A DNA stretch of 64,000 nucleotides from Lates calcarifer. Lineage: Eukaryota > Chordata > Actinopteri > Centropomidae. Positions 1 to 12,130 of the stretch are shown piece by piece; positions within the stretch are counted from its first letter, which is position 1; each line of letters begins with the position of its first letter. The DNA lies in the NCBI RefSeq assembly GCF_001640805.2, contig NC_066838.1, forward strand, positions 11,495,132 through 11,559,131. The letters run 5' to 3'. The notes under the pieces were generated by a model. It was not told the DNA's origin. It did no database searches and was given only the letters and a program-made list of their open reading frames with translations. The position numbers and the translations under genes are program-made.

Positions 1-3000
1 AATACACTAGCTAAAGTAATGTAAATGGTTTAGACATGCATCTGCTTGTGTTTAGAAACATTTGAATATTTTTTGTAAAAAAAAAAACAAAAAAAAAAAA
101 CCCAGCTTTTTAGACAAAAGCCTTTATTGAGGAGTTTGTGTTTCAGACTTCCACTTTTGTACATGTACAAATGGAAAAATATGTAAGAAATGTACAAGGG
201 CACACCTCCATGAAAAGGCAAAGAAATGTGGAATGATGAACAGGCCATTACTAGTCAGTTAGTTTGGAACTTATTTGTCCCTAGTGTAGAAAATTGTCTT
301 TAATTATCAAACATTACAATGTTATCCTCTGCAATTTCACAGACTGTCTAGATAACAGCAAGTTTGTCTGCACTGTTAAAAAACTAGCTTTTATTAGATG
401 TATTGGTGAACTTCTTTTGACTAATCCAACATTGCTACAGACATGGAACTAATTCTGTGTTTTTCAGTCCTGTGGGGGCATTTGTTGTCTGATATCTGTG
501 ACTCTAAATCCAACAAAATTGGGATTTCATTCCACCCAGAAGTACTTCCTTTTCTTAATCTCTTGAGTGCTGCCCTGAATCCTTGAGTATCACTACAATG
601 TAACCAGGGAGACCCTGTTGCCCTCCCTGATACTGCAGTGGTCACTGTGGAGAGATGGTGGACCTCATGTATCCAGATGCTGAGCATGCGGCCGCGGTGA
701 GAGGAGCATCCTGTGAGGCGGCCGCAACCATATGGGCTGAAAAGGAGGACTCCTCTGGAGCTGCTGGCCTTCTCCTTGGGGACAGAAGCCCATTGTACCG
801 ACCCTGCCCTCCATGCCACTTAATGGTGCAGAACAGCATTGTACAGTATTGTAAACTGCTCTCTGCTCCTTTTGCCCTGTCGGGGCCCTCAATAGCAGGG
901 CCCTCTCCCTCTTTCCCTCTCACTCCCTCTAACTCAGTGGGTGTTTTAGTGCCCTCTTCTTTCATCCCTTTCTTCGGCCACCTCCTCCCTTTGCTACTTT
1001 TGCTGGGTTGTTCAGTGTTCTCTTGAGTGATGGTCTAATTGTCAAGGAACAATTAAGCCATCTGATTTGTCCCCTCTCCTCTTGTCATGTCCGCTTTGTT
1101 TTAGAATGGGGCCGCCTGAGTACAGGAAAGGGCTGGAGGTCACTTCAATATCTGTCTGGGCTTTAATGTAAAGCCCCCAGTATGTGGTCGCAAAACTTAG
1201 AAGTCCATCCAATTCACAAGACATTACTGCTTAAATTTTTTCTTGCTATTAACAATTTGCTTATGAATCAGCTGTAACTGTGATGAGCTTACAACTTGTA
1301 TTCATATCTCTTCTGGTGTATCAAGAAATTTGTGGAGAGTTGACCCTCAAAATAAGAGGAAAAGTGATTTATTGCCCCTTCTCCAATAATCAATCCACTT
1401 TAAGGCCTCCTCCTTGTAGGCCCAATAAAGCTGTCTCTCCCTCTGTAGACACAGAGAAATATGTTCCCCTTTAATAGACAGGTGAACCAAACAGCTGGGA
1501 GACAGCTTTGCCCAAGATGGGATGTCTGCACACTTTTACCCCCGTCGCTCCTATTGTTAGTGTAATGTCACATCTGTGACCCTGTCTGCTCCCTTCTCCC
1601 ATTTTGTCTTTCATCCCCTTCTCTGCTCATACCTTCCGCTCCATTTCATACTGTCTGGGTTCCTCCCTACGTGTGGAGGCAAGGCTCAACGCAATAAGAT
1701 GACCAGACCCTCATGTCTAATCCTGTTTTAATTTGACCCTCCTCCACAGATGTGCACCTATTTCCTCACATTGAAAAACAGAGAATGTTAAGTAAATTCT
1801 CAGACATTTGATTTGAGACTGCATGTATGCATTTTCTTATCATGCTCTGACCCTTCAGCTTCAGTTACACATACTCAGAGCTGTAGATAATGCAGTTAGT
1901 CTTAGGTAGTTTTCCACAGTGGATTTGTTGTCTTGAGATAGACCGCAGGAGTAGTGCCTGAGATGACTCAAAAACAACGTCTGCCAACTGTGCACAGTCA
2001 CTGAATCGGTATACAGTAAATATCGTGTGAATCATATGCTATGGCCTTTGTTGTCACAAGATCTCAACTTAATTCAACATCATGTGAGACAGCACTATAT
2101 ACCGCCATGATCTTAAGAACACCAAATGAGGGAATAATGTTTGGAGGACTGGTGTCATCCCTCCAGTAGTTGACACATACTGTAGAAAACTGTGTGTATT
2201 TGGGTCCTTAAAGTTCAGGAGAGGAATGTACTGTAATTATCTTTTGGTTCAAACCTGTAGACAACCACCAGGTTAATGACTCTGCACTTTCAGTGAACCC
2301 CATGCGGTGCAATTTGTTAAAATATCAGAGAATCTGTACCTGCTCACTCTTAAAAAATCTCTTTGTTACAGCATCAGCTAATTGTCTAAAACATGGTCTT
2401 TAGGACTTCATTGTTTTGTTCAGCAGGTAGTAACCTTGGTTGTGTATTACAATAGAGTGATACAATTCACTGTATGCAGAATATCTACAACCACTACAAA
2501 CAAAGTACAGTGCAGTGTAAACACATTGTGCAGTTGTTATTGTCGAGGCAGTTGAAGTGTGTCATCTACGTTTCTTTTTTTTGATATCATTATGTTTTCA
2601 TGTCCCTCTGGAAAATACGTGCATGCATTTCTTCAGCCGCAGTGCTGTGGTGAGAAAAAGTCAGCCCAACATAACAGCTGTTCTACTTTATGTATGTTCT
2701 TTCTCAACAGTAAATGTAGCATGTCACACTATAGCCTGATCACAGTAAAAGTAGCTCCAGACTTAAAAACTTGGTACTGGTAATACTCATTTTTTAAATT
2801 GGCCAGGCTGAGTATTTTTCACATCCCAGCTAGTGGTTAATGATCTGCCTGTGAGGGCTCGCTGTGTGACAGCAGTGCAGGGCACTGTGGTGCTAATGAG
2901 AGAAGAGGACGGCCAGGCCTCCCCTCCCACACATACAGCTCTTTGTCTCTCCCTCTGCCCCCCATCATTAGCTTAATGTGGCCCTCTCCCTCAACTAAAA

Positions 3001-3624
3001 AGGCCACTGCCAGTTTGGCAATGGATTCACAGATGCAAATCCCTGCCCAGTGCTAATGGAGGTAAATGAAAATTAATTGATTCTCATTCAAAGGCCTTTT
3101 CACTTGCCTGTTCTCTCTCTGTGTTTTCTTAATATGCAGACCTTGCCTCTTTAACAATACGCGCTCGCCCCTCCGCCTTGACGGCTCAAACTTATTCCGA
3201 TGTATTTGCCATTGCTATGCAGAGTGGACAACACAAAAGAGAGCAAGAGAGCATGTTGTCCTGACACCTAGGTATGTATGAGATGTGTACCTTTGCTCTC
3301 TGACCCAAACCATTAGCCTGGGGTGTGGCCTGATTGTTGAACAGTTAAAAGCAACCATTACTCAGCGTTCATGGTACCTGGCACCAGAGTCAAAACTTAA
3401 CCTTGTTTCTAACTTGTCAAGGGATTGTGAAAAACCACAAGTGTACCAAGCAGGTATTATACTATGTTTTCAAACTTACTTAAACAGGGTCATGTTTGTA
3501 CTCCATCTTAAAATACATCTGATCAAGCTAAAGCTTCACAATCAGAGCCGACTGTAATCACAGGCTGACTCGAAACACCTGCTACCGTGTAACCAAGGAA
3601 CAGAAGTAAGTTGCAGGAGCCTAC
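1..3624. other. intergenic DNA, left edge
   Basis: I find no convincing gene. An A-rich tract lies at about 78-100. A more GC-rich unique block at 600-1030 keeps short frames open on both strands but has no recognisable protein or splice pattern. The strongest regulatory-looking part is 2830-3225, listed separately. Confidence 0.6.
2830..3225. promoter_or_regulatory. candidate enhancer/CNE
   Basis: This is unique, non-repetitive sequence with clustered homeodomain-type cores (TTAATGATC, CTAATGAGA, CATTAGCTTAATG, AATTAATTGATT), a TCF/SOX-like ATTCAAAGG and a SOX-like AACAATA. Such clustering is typical of conserved non-coding elements around developmental regulators. Conservation cannot be tested from this sequence alone. 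Confidence 0.3.
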
Positions 3625-4045
3625 ATTAAAGGGACACTCCACTGACTTTACATAAAACAGTTGTTTAATGTCTTTTGTTGGAGATTTCTGAAGTTTGAAA
3701 AAACAAATAAATCCTAAGATGTTATCAGAGTTATCCCAGCTTAGGCTCAAGACTTTTAACAGAAAGCCTGCATTGCAAATTAAAGGTGTGGGGTTTGAAA
3801 GAAGTGACAATTTAGGCCATTTAGACCGCTTCAATGGTCTGATTGAGGATTCTGTCCAGTTGCATGATGTGAAATGTACAATCCAGCATTTTTGGAGCCA
3901 TATTATTCCATATTGGAAATGAAAGATCAGCATAAATTAGATTCTGCTGCTGAAATTTCGAGCATTCTTTTTTAAAAAATCTGCCTCTTGTGAGTTCCCA
4001 AACTATTTAGAAGTGCAATACCAAATCCCCGGACATCCCCTTTAA
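3625..4045. mobile_element. degraded non-autonomous DNA-transposon-like repeat
   Basis: It begins TTAAAGGGACACTCC and ends GGACATCCCCTTTAA, imperfect inverted ends of about 15 bases. The 'AAAGGGACACTCCAC' start is one I recognise as widespread in percomorph genomes. The open frames across it (both strands) show no transposase. Confidence 0.6.
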
Positions 4046-5073
4046 ACTTCAAACAAAAAACAAAACAGGAAACATGAATTCTCTTTGAACCATCCTCTAC
4101 CTTCTGCTGATAAAATTTCTTCCTCCATCCACAGTTTCGACAGGCTAGAACCTTCCTCCTTGTTTTGTAACGTCTTGAGATTTGATAGCAAGCAGGTAAT
4201 CAGCCCCATCAACACCTCTTGATACAGCCATGATAATGAGGTATGATGGATAGAGGCGTCACATGTGGAAGATAAGGAGGCTCGGCTTGGGTGCCTTCTG
4301 CTCCGCCGCTGCCTGTCCGGCCTGTTTGTTTACCAATCAATCGATCACCCTCTGTTTTTCTTTTGTCATTAACCAAACCTCCTGTGCTCCTTTTCCTTCT
4401 CCCCCTCTCTCTTGTGGGCCAGAGGAGCAAAAAAACAGAGGAGTGGTGAAACATTAACCAGACGGAGGAGAAGTGACAGTGATGAAATGAGCCTGGAGGG
4501 ATGATGCCGTTGTTATCTACCAATGGGACGATTGTTCCTGAGCCTGTAAACTGCTACCCAGGGTCAGATGAGGGGTCACCGTGGACTTTCAACCAGACTT
4601 TATCCTCTGGATGAGACAAAGGCTCATTATGGTGATATACGAGACCATATTAGACAAATATATGACTTCAGAACTAAAAAGACAAAAGCAAATGCATAGC
4701 TTTTATGCCTTTTCTGAACAAACAGGATGTTATTTGCAGCAGTGATGCAGTTAAAGGAATTTTTAAGGTGCATCAGAGTTGACATGAATGGATGTATAGC
4801 TATTATAACTGCGTGAGAGTCTCATTACTGTGTATCTGGTTGAATTTATGGAAAGCTGTGAAAATTGCTCACGTGGTGTTTATCTCACTGAGTGAAAAAC
4901 ATCACGACCTCCCAGGAAGTACCATTCATATAAAACTGAATCACATTCACTGGCTTTGGCCAATGACAGATAGCTTTACATCATTCCAGAGACCATACCG
5001 TGAGACCACAGCGCCCATCAAATTAACAAGCAAAAATGTAGAAAAATTCACCCAAACCCCCCCACCACCACCA

Positions 5074-5093
5074 ACATACACACACACACACAC
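5074..5093 (+). repeat. (CA)n microsatellite
   Basis: Ten-unit ACA/CA run after a C-rich stretch. Confidence 0.8.
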
Positions 5094-5600
5094 CCTCGCC
5101 CTATTCCAAAGTTCACACATTCAAAATCACACAAAAACCAACACGTTTCAGAATCTCAAACCAATCAAACCCAATAAAACTAACAAAGCTGGGCAAGTTT
5201 TTTTGAGTAGGGTATGAAAGAAAACGAGAGATGGCCCTACAATGAAAGCCAGTGAAAGGAGGGCCATTTGCTAAGCTATCATTCATGAGGTATGGGTCCC
5301 ATGCCTGTACAAGCTTGCTCCCAGCTCTACACACTTGTTGCCATTGTGACACACTGGCAGAGAGAAGCCTCTGTAGTCCCGGGGATCAATTCAAACCCTG
5401 ACAACACCACACTAAACCAGGGTGCCATTTGTTCAGAGGAACCCCCCGAAACCCCTCTCCCCATCTGTCAGGGGGCCTCTGAGGCACTTTGTGCCTATGT
5501 GTATGTGTGAATGTGAGTGGGTGGGAAAGGGGGAGTGAGAGAGGAGGTTAATCAAGATTTTGATGCGGACGGGAGTGGGAGGAGGGCCTGTATGGAGGAG

Positions 5601-5624
5601 TGTGTGTGTGTGTGTGTGTGTGTG
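5601..5624 (+). repeat. (TG)12 microsatellite
   Basis: Uninterrupted TG run, continuing as degenerate TGAG units. Confidence 0.95.
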
Positions 5625-6055
5625 AGTGAGAGTGAATGTGTGGTAGGGGAGCACGTCATTATGCTGATTTTCCTTTTTCTTTCAAGACGTTAGAAGAATA
5701 CTTTCTTTTGCGTTCCTTTCCCCTTCAGGCAGGCAGTCTTCTGCCACCTATGCTGCCCACTTTTATGCTACGGCAAGGGTGGTCAGAGGAACAGAAATCT
5801 GGGAATCAGGTCAATTATGGACGGTGGCTTGCTGATAAGAGTGAAAGAAAGCGAGAAAGAGAAAGAAGGAGTACCAGGGGAAGGGAGCGAGACTGCTGTT
5901 TTTTTAATCACTGGGTTGAATACTGCTGGGTCACCGCAGCAAGCCTGGCCTGACCTGACCGCCTGTTTTGTCAGATCTGTTGTGACGCTCCTAACTAGAT
6001 CTGTTCTCATACAGACCTCCCCCTCGAGTGCCACATAAACTTTTTTCTTTCTTTG

Positions 6056-6079
6056 TTTTTTTTTTTTTTTTTTTTTTTT
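6056..6079 (+). repeat. poly-T tract (24 T)
   Basis: Uninterrupted T run; it could be the antisense A-tail of an old retroelement, but no element body is recognisable. Confidence 0.9.
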
Positions 6080-6989
6080 ACATGGAGGTGCTTCTTCCAG
6101 TAGCTTCACACGCATCCGTGCACACCTGCAAATTCTCAGCTTTGTTTTCTATTTGTGTTCGTGCCATTGATGATGCAGAAAAGACGCGACAAAGCAGGAC
6201 AACTATTCGTTCTTCACTTAATTAAGAAACCTGAAGAGTCCCTTTCAAATGCTTCCGTGCGGCAAGCCGCCTCAAAGCGCAACTCCTGTTCAGTTCACAC
6301 ATCCGTGGCCCTAAAAACCAACTGGGCAGTGTGTCCCGCTGACCACAGTGTTGGATTTGGGTTCATGTTGGTTCTAGCTCACAATGGGACAAGTGCTGAC
6401 CTCTGGCCTTGGCACTGACCCCCTCTCTTCCAGGGGTTAGGTGCTGAGACAGATGTGGGTAAACTTCCCCATGTGAACAAGAGAGTGGGGCCCACTTAAA
6501 GGACTCTGTTTTCTCTCTCGTCTTGGAGCAAGTAAACCTCAAAGTAGAAGGTGGGTCTAATTGGGAAAGGTCTGGATATGGGGTTCAAATAGCAGTAGAC
6601 CAGCTGAAGAGTACAATAGATATCAGTGAGGAATGGAGGCTCATGAAAAGGTTTTGGTACGTCCATGCTCCTAATTGGCAGTATGAATGTGTAATGAGAG
6701 GAGTTTACTAATTGGTGCAACTAATTACACCCCTCTCCATTGAGCATAAAAGGAGCAACTGAAATCTTCAACTGGAACATTTCTGGAATTATATACTGTA
6801 TATATGGGAGATTTAAAACAGTATTTCAAAGAAACATATATTATAGCATTTTATATTGTCCCCAGAAGCCAAAGAATAAAACTTCAAATCCAAATGAAAC
6901 TTAGAATTTTATATCTAATAGCCAAAACTCAGAAGTATCTCTTGAATGACCCCACAGTTCACAGATTTCCCAGCTTTTCTAATGTGACA

Positions 6990-7001
6990 CCAGTAGGTGG
7001 C
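6990..7001 (+). promoter_or_regulatory. CTCF-type motif, forward
   Basis: CCAGTAGGTGGC fits the CTCF core CCASYAGRKGGC exactly and continues ACT, also favoured. It lies in otherwise unremarkable AT-rich DNA 18 kb left of the her9 promoter. Occupancy is unknown. Confidence 0.45.
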
Positions 7002-8847
7002 ACTCCAGGTCTGAATGCTGTCAGATGACATGAGTGAGTTTTGTCTCATCACAGAGCTGCAGGGTGAATGAGTCCACTCAAATGTTCACTCTGAGATCAG
7101 ATGATGACTCTTATTCACCAGCATAAACATGTAACAGAAGATAGAAATAATGAAAGGTAGTTTCTTTCTTGTGTGTATATGATGTTAGTTTGTAACATAG
7201 TCCCACAGTTTCCAGAAATTTGTCATCTTCTTTTCAGTCAGTCTGGTGCTTATTTAATGCATGATTCTCAATATATTTAATATTTAATTGGTATCAGTTT
7301 ACATTTTACTGTAGACTTGATAGTTTGAAATCTGTCCAAAGACTGAGAGAAATGTCTTCAACCCTGGAACACATCAGGGAATAAAGATACAGTAAAGGCT
7401 TATACGAGGTGTGAGAGGTTCAAACTCTCTATCAGCCTCTAGTCTATTTTGTTTTACATGACTAGAATTCAAATTGCAAATATATACATTTTCTTCACTT
7501 AATTTACCTAGCTGCTTTAGTTACTAGCATTTTTACGGAGCAAGGTTTTGTATGAGAAATATTCATTGAGTTGATGAAACATGATTGGTTTTTGGAGTTT
7601 AAATAAGCCACCAACATAGATAAGTTACACTGACATTGATCATCCTTCACTACGACTAAACTTTAAACTTTGATGTACGCTTTAATACTAAACTATGCTT
7701 TTAAATGTGAGTACATTTACCACTGTTGTTCATTGCTTAACACCCTTAAAATGTTGAGGATTTAGTCTGACAAGATGTTGTTAGCTGTCATTCATTTATT
7801 TTAGAGTAAAACTATAAATCAAAGCTCATCAGGGGAAAAATCCCACTTATACACTTATGAGACCTTTTATGACATCTTTTGCACTTAGTAGATTTTAGCA
7901 CAATTGTTTTGCAGTTTTTACACACAACGTGTGGCTAAATTTGCTTTGCCAAGCGCAAGCGAGGCTGGATTTCTCATTTTGGTTGCCGGGGTTATCACCA
8001 GTAATTTTTACATGCCAGTGAAATACCAAGCTAGAATTCTGCTGGCTCCTGTCTGGTGAGTGCGGGTGAAACTAATAACTGAAAGCAACATAAGAATGGG
8101 ATACCACTACAGAGACAATGGCTAAGAAAGGTAATAACAGGCAATTTAAATCATCCCAAATGGGACAGCCTGGTTGGATTCAGGGGAGACCTTTTCTTCA
8201 GCCTTTCAGATGCAGCCCAAAAATGTGAGGGGTGTCAGCCCGGAGCAGCATCTCTCCCAGTGTGTCAGTGGGAGTACGAAAGCCCTGAGTGTCCTGAGTG
8301 TGAACTTCTCATTTTTTCCGTGGCCGAAGAGTCATAAATGTCTTGTTCCTATTGTGTGGGAACTCATCTTGGACATTGTCCCCGTGGCTTTGCCCACCAG
8401 TAGCCAATAAGTGGAACATGGTCTCCTATTGAGCAGTAGTCTAGCATTCCTAGCATTTCCAGTCGGCTGTCTGGCATAAGGTCGGAAGAGACACCGTCAA
8501 GCCGAGAAACCTTGTTTTGGTCCCTTTTCCTGGTGAGGAGGCTTTGGTTGTCTCCAGATTGGAATGTCATTGTCTTCAGGATGTTTTTCAGAACCAACAC
8601 AGACTCATTTTGATCTGATGCAGAAGCCAAACCTATGACACAATATGACCAATATGTGAGATACTTTAACAACTGCTGACCGCAGAGGCTAGTTTGTCAA
8701 AACCTGCTGCTTTGTGACTCTTTTTATTCTCAGAATGAGGCAATATTTTTTCCCCAAAACTAGTAACAAAAATTTAAGAACTCAATTTGCGGTGTGCACA
8801 TCCCACACCTGCATTCTTGATAACTGTATGTGCTGTATACATCATTT

Positions 8848-9075
8848 ATTAAAGGAATGGTTCAACAAATTTGGGGAACTACACTTAGACTTAAATAAGA
8901 TCAATAGCACTCTAACCTAAAAATGAAGCTAAAGTAAGGAGGCATAGAGACTAAAAATGTGGAAAAAGCAAGGCTCTGTCCCAAGTTTGAAAATATTCCT
9001 ATATCAACACCTGTAAAGTGTATTTAGGCTTTTTTACCTTTGGCAAGAGCCAGGCTTTCTGTTTCCCCATCCTCC
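8848..9075. mobile_element. degraded dispersed teleost repeat ('AAAGGAATGGTTCAACA' family)
   Basis: The opening TTAAAGGAATGGTTCAACA, then AATGAAGCTAAAG, CATAGAGACT, AAGCAAGGCTCTGTCC and CAACACCTGTAAAG, follow in order a consensus I know as common in fish genomes. Divergence is high. I do not assign a family name. Confidence 0.6.
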
Positions 9076-9342
9076 CACTCTTTCTGTTAAGTCAAATTAG
9101 CCACCTCTTAGCTGATGATATCATATACCAGGACATGGCATCAGTCTCTTCATCTAATTCTTCACATTATGCTATTCTTTTTCTTTAAAATTGTTTATTT
9201 TTTTCTGACTTATCTAATGATTCCTTTTCTGAAAAACTGGATAGTTTTAGCCTTTCATGACACCCTTATTCAAATTCCCCTCCCCAATTTTAATTCAAAT
9301 TAAACTATTAAATTAAACTAAACTCTAGTTGAACTACTCATG

Positions 9343-9600
9343 TCAAGTCAAGTCAAGTCAATTTTTATTTATATAGCGCCAATTCACAACAGAAGTTATC
9401 TCGAGGCACTGTACATATAGAGCAGGTCTAGACTGTACTCTTTATCTTATAACATTTACAGAGAGAAACCCAACAGATCCCACCATGAGCAAGCACTAGG
9501 CGACTGTGGCAAGGAAAAACTTCCTTTTAAGAGGCAGAAACCTCGAGCAGAACCGGACTCAAGGTGGGTGGCCATCTGCCTCGACCGGTTGGGTTTAGAC
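9343..9600. mobile_element. dispersed teleost repeat ('ATTTATATAGCGCC' family)
   Basis: A (CAAGT)n tail at 9343-9360 leads into TTTTTATTTATATAGCGCCA, then CAGATCCCACCATGAGCAAG, GGCAAGGAAAAACTTCC and GCCATCTGCCTCGACCGG. This ordered set recurs through percomorph genomes. The copy is comparatively well preserved. Short frames through it are not genes. Confidence 0.75.
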
Positions 9601-10814
9601 AGAACTCATGACCCACAAACATATTAAACATGTGACAAGGGATCGCACAAAGACCTTGCTTAGTCTTCAGGGGAAATATGCCCAAAAGGTTCGAAACCAG
9701 TACTACAAGTTGGTTAATTAGATATAAAGCAGCTCCAGAAAGGCTTTGATGATCATAAGAAGGCTCAAGACTGATTTCTACCCTCATGAGAAATTTGCTG
9801 ATGTTCAGGACTACTGACAAAACTGCTCACACACAGGTCATACAACACCATCAAATAATGTGTGAATTCTGTTTTCAGGGTGGATTTCCTATTCAAGGTA
9901 GCCCCTCACAGTCTAATATCTTCCATCGCTGGGGTTCCTTCCTGCCTCCGCTGCTTCTGCTCCAAATTAAATGAGTAGAGAGGAGAGAGGGTGCAGCATC
10001 CCGGGCTGTGTCGGGGTCCGCCATGAATTACAGTGAATGAATGAGCTGAGTCCCTGGAGGGCAGGAGACGGGCCTGACGCTCGGGCCTGTAGCTCAGTGA
10101 AGGCATCTGCCTAATCAACACTCCAGTGGGAGTCCTTGCTTCATTATGAACTCAACAGTAATTCCCAAGAAAGGTAACTAAGGACATGTCAGTAGGAGTT
10201 GGGGATTGATAACTTTCACAATGGTGCCATTTGCCTTTCCCTTTTTAATGAAAAGTGCTCACAGTAGTAAGATGTTTCTTTGGCTCCTTACAGCACACAA
10301 CAGTTTGTCATCAGATATAAAAGTTAAAAGAAAGTGTTTCTTCTGTAGCTCATTGTTTTTTTTTTTTTGTTTTTTTTTTTTAAATCAATTTACTGCCCAT
10401 CACATGAATATTATTACATTTTGACTTCTTATCTCTAGAGTTTGCCTGTTGGAAAATTGAACTGAGATATTCTATATTCTTATTTTAGAAGGGGAACTGA
10501 AAAGGCAAACTTTTCTATTTTGTCCTCAATTGTCAGTTTATATTTATATTTATGCAAGCAACACAAAGACAATCCAATCCATAGAGTGGATAAGGAATAT
10601 TAACTTTTACTTGCAGTCATGAGCAATGCAAAGATACATTGCAAAGATTTTTCTCAGCTATGCCACTGACACAGAAGTAAACACTTAGGTAGATTATATA
10701 AAGAAAAAAGATTGATCTTAAAGAATGAATCAAGTTATTTACAACTTGGGTCTTGCGTTCGTAGTTTTGACCATCATTCCCTCTGTCATGCTTGCAGCTC
10801 TGTGAGGCTGTACT
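9601..10814. other. intergenic DNA
   Basis: No gene is seen. 9900-10140 is unique and GC-richer. A poly-T tract lies at 10356-10381, interrupted once. Confidence 0.6.
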
Positions 10815-11210
10815 TTGGCCTAGTGGTGCATTGCTAACATCAGTGTGCTAACATGCTCATATTGTTAACATGCTGATGTATTTAGCAGGTATAATGTTTG
10901 CCACTATCTTAGTTCAGTGTGATAACATGCTAGCGTTTGGTAATTAGCACTGAACAAAAAGTACAGCTGAGGCTGTTGAGAATGTTATTAATTTTGTACG
11001 TATTTGGTTATAAACCTAAGAGATGAATACACTAAAATTTTGACCCGATGATGGCACTAGATGAGAGGCTGAGCAATCGCCAAAATTATCACAATTCATC
11101 CTGTGGGGGGTATGAACAACTGTACAACATTTCATGGCAATTCATCCAATAGTTGCAAAGATATCTCACTCAAAACCAAAAATGTCAGCCTGTCCAACCA
11201 TGCCACAAGC
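10815..11210. mobile_element. degraded dispersed teleost repeat (CTAACATGCT-rich)
   Basis: Repeated GCTAACAT / AACATGCTGATG motifs precede AATTCATCCTGTGGGG, ACAACATTTCATGGCAATTC and ATCCAATAGTTGCAAAGATA. I recognise this order from an abundant fish repeat. The copy is old and its ends are unclear. Confidence 0.65.
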
Positions 11211-11849
11211 ATGGCTAATAATATTGTACTCATTGGGTTAATTGCTAAGGTCTGGGAACACAGTGACACTGTTAAAGACAAGTCAGTTTACAGACTAACT
11301 GTGGTTTGACATACAGTACCTGTCGTGGCTGTATATGCACATTTTCCTGAGACAAGGGATTTGTACTGACATTTCAGGTGTGACTGCTTTCACATTTTTT
11401 CCTCCAAATTAAGTGCTTTAGTTTTAGTTTATGTGTTTAGATGTGGCTAAACTGTTGGCTTTTTACAACACATCTGATTGTCTGAACATTCATTTCTTGC
11501 CATGTCATTCTCTCAGAAATGACTTTGGTGAGAACAACTTTTTTTACTTTTATTAGAAATGATGGGTGAAAGTACAAAAATAAATTGCAATATCCTACAA
11601 TTTTCTTTTAATCTCACATAAATGTAGACTCATTTTATTGTGTCATTTGTTTTTTGATCCTCTCATACCATGAAGATATTGTAGTTACCACATATCAACT
11701 GCCTAGTATTGACAAATCTTCCTCTTTTCTCACAGATGAGGGGAAAGTTGATGAGGGACATTAACTCTTACTTGCAGTCATAAAACAAAGTGTTAAAGTG
11801 AAAACAGCATGCACAGTGTGTAAGTGAACCCTGGGGCCCAATGTTTTAC

Positions 11850-12130
11850 CGCTCTAGATTTAAAGTCTCGTTACTAGGAGATTATTAGACTTAATCTAGT
11901 AAAGAGGAGCATGAAGTTCCGATCACCCTGAAGGCTTCTGAGAGCCTTTCGAAACAGTAGGGGAATTCATCCGAGCCGGCCATATGCTACCTCCCTCATG
12001 CCTTCCTCTCTGAGGGGGGAGAGGTGTGGCTAATTCTGCAGTGAAGCCCATTCAAACATCACCTGAGGCACTTAGCTGGCAGGTAGCGCCTCAGCCAGCG
12101 GTCAGAGCAGTTCCATGTGTTGTGAATGGG
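11850..12130. promoter_or_regulatory. candidate enhancer/CNE
   Basis: Unique sequence with GATTATTAGACTTAATC, GAATTCATCC, GGCTAATTCTG and balanced base composition between AT-rich flanks. This is a visual impression of a conserved element only. Confidence 0.22.

Larger units (their letters stand above)
4046..8847. other. intergenic DNA
   Basis: No gene is seen. It contains a CA tract (5074-5093), a TG tract (5601-5624), a poly-T tract (6056-6079) and the forward CTCF-type motif (6990-7001). 4200-4620 is more GC-rich and unique. 7030-7960 is AT-rich with nothing recognisable. Confidence 0.6.

Noticed and set aside
825..860. CAGCATTGTACAG, similar to part of miR-103/107
   Set aside because: Only 13 bases match, the 3' half differs and I see no hairpin partner.
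655..1026. 123-codon + frame with a hydrophobic end
   Set aside because: No recognisable domain, no splice context, and overlapping frames stay open on the other strand, so composition explains it.
9527..9820. 97-codon - frame
   Set aside because: Its start of similarity lies inside the dispersed ATTTATATAGCGCC repeat and carries no protein domain.
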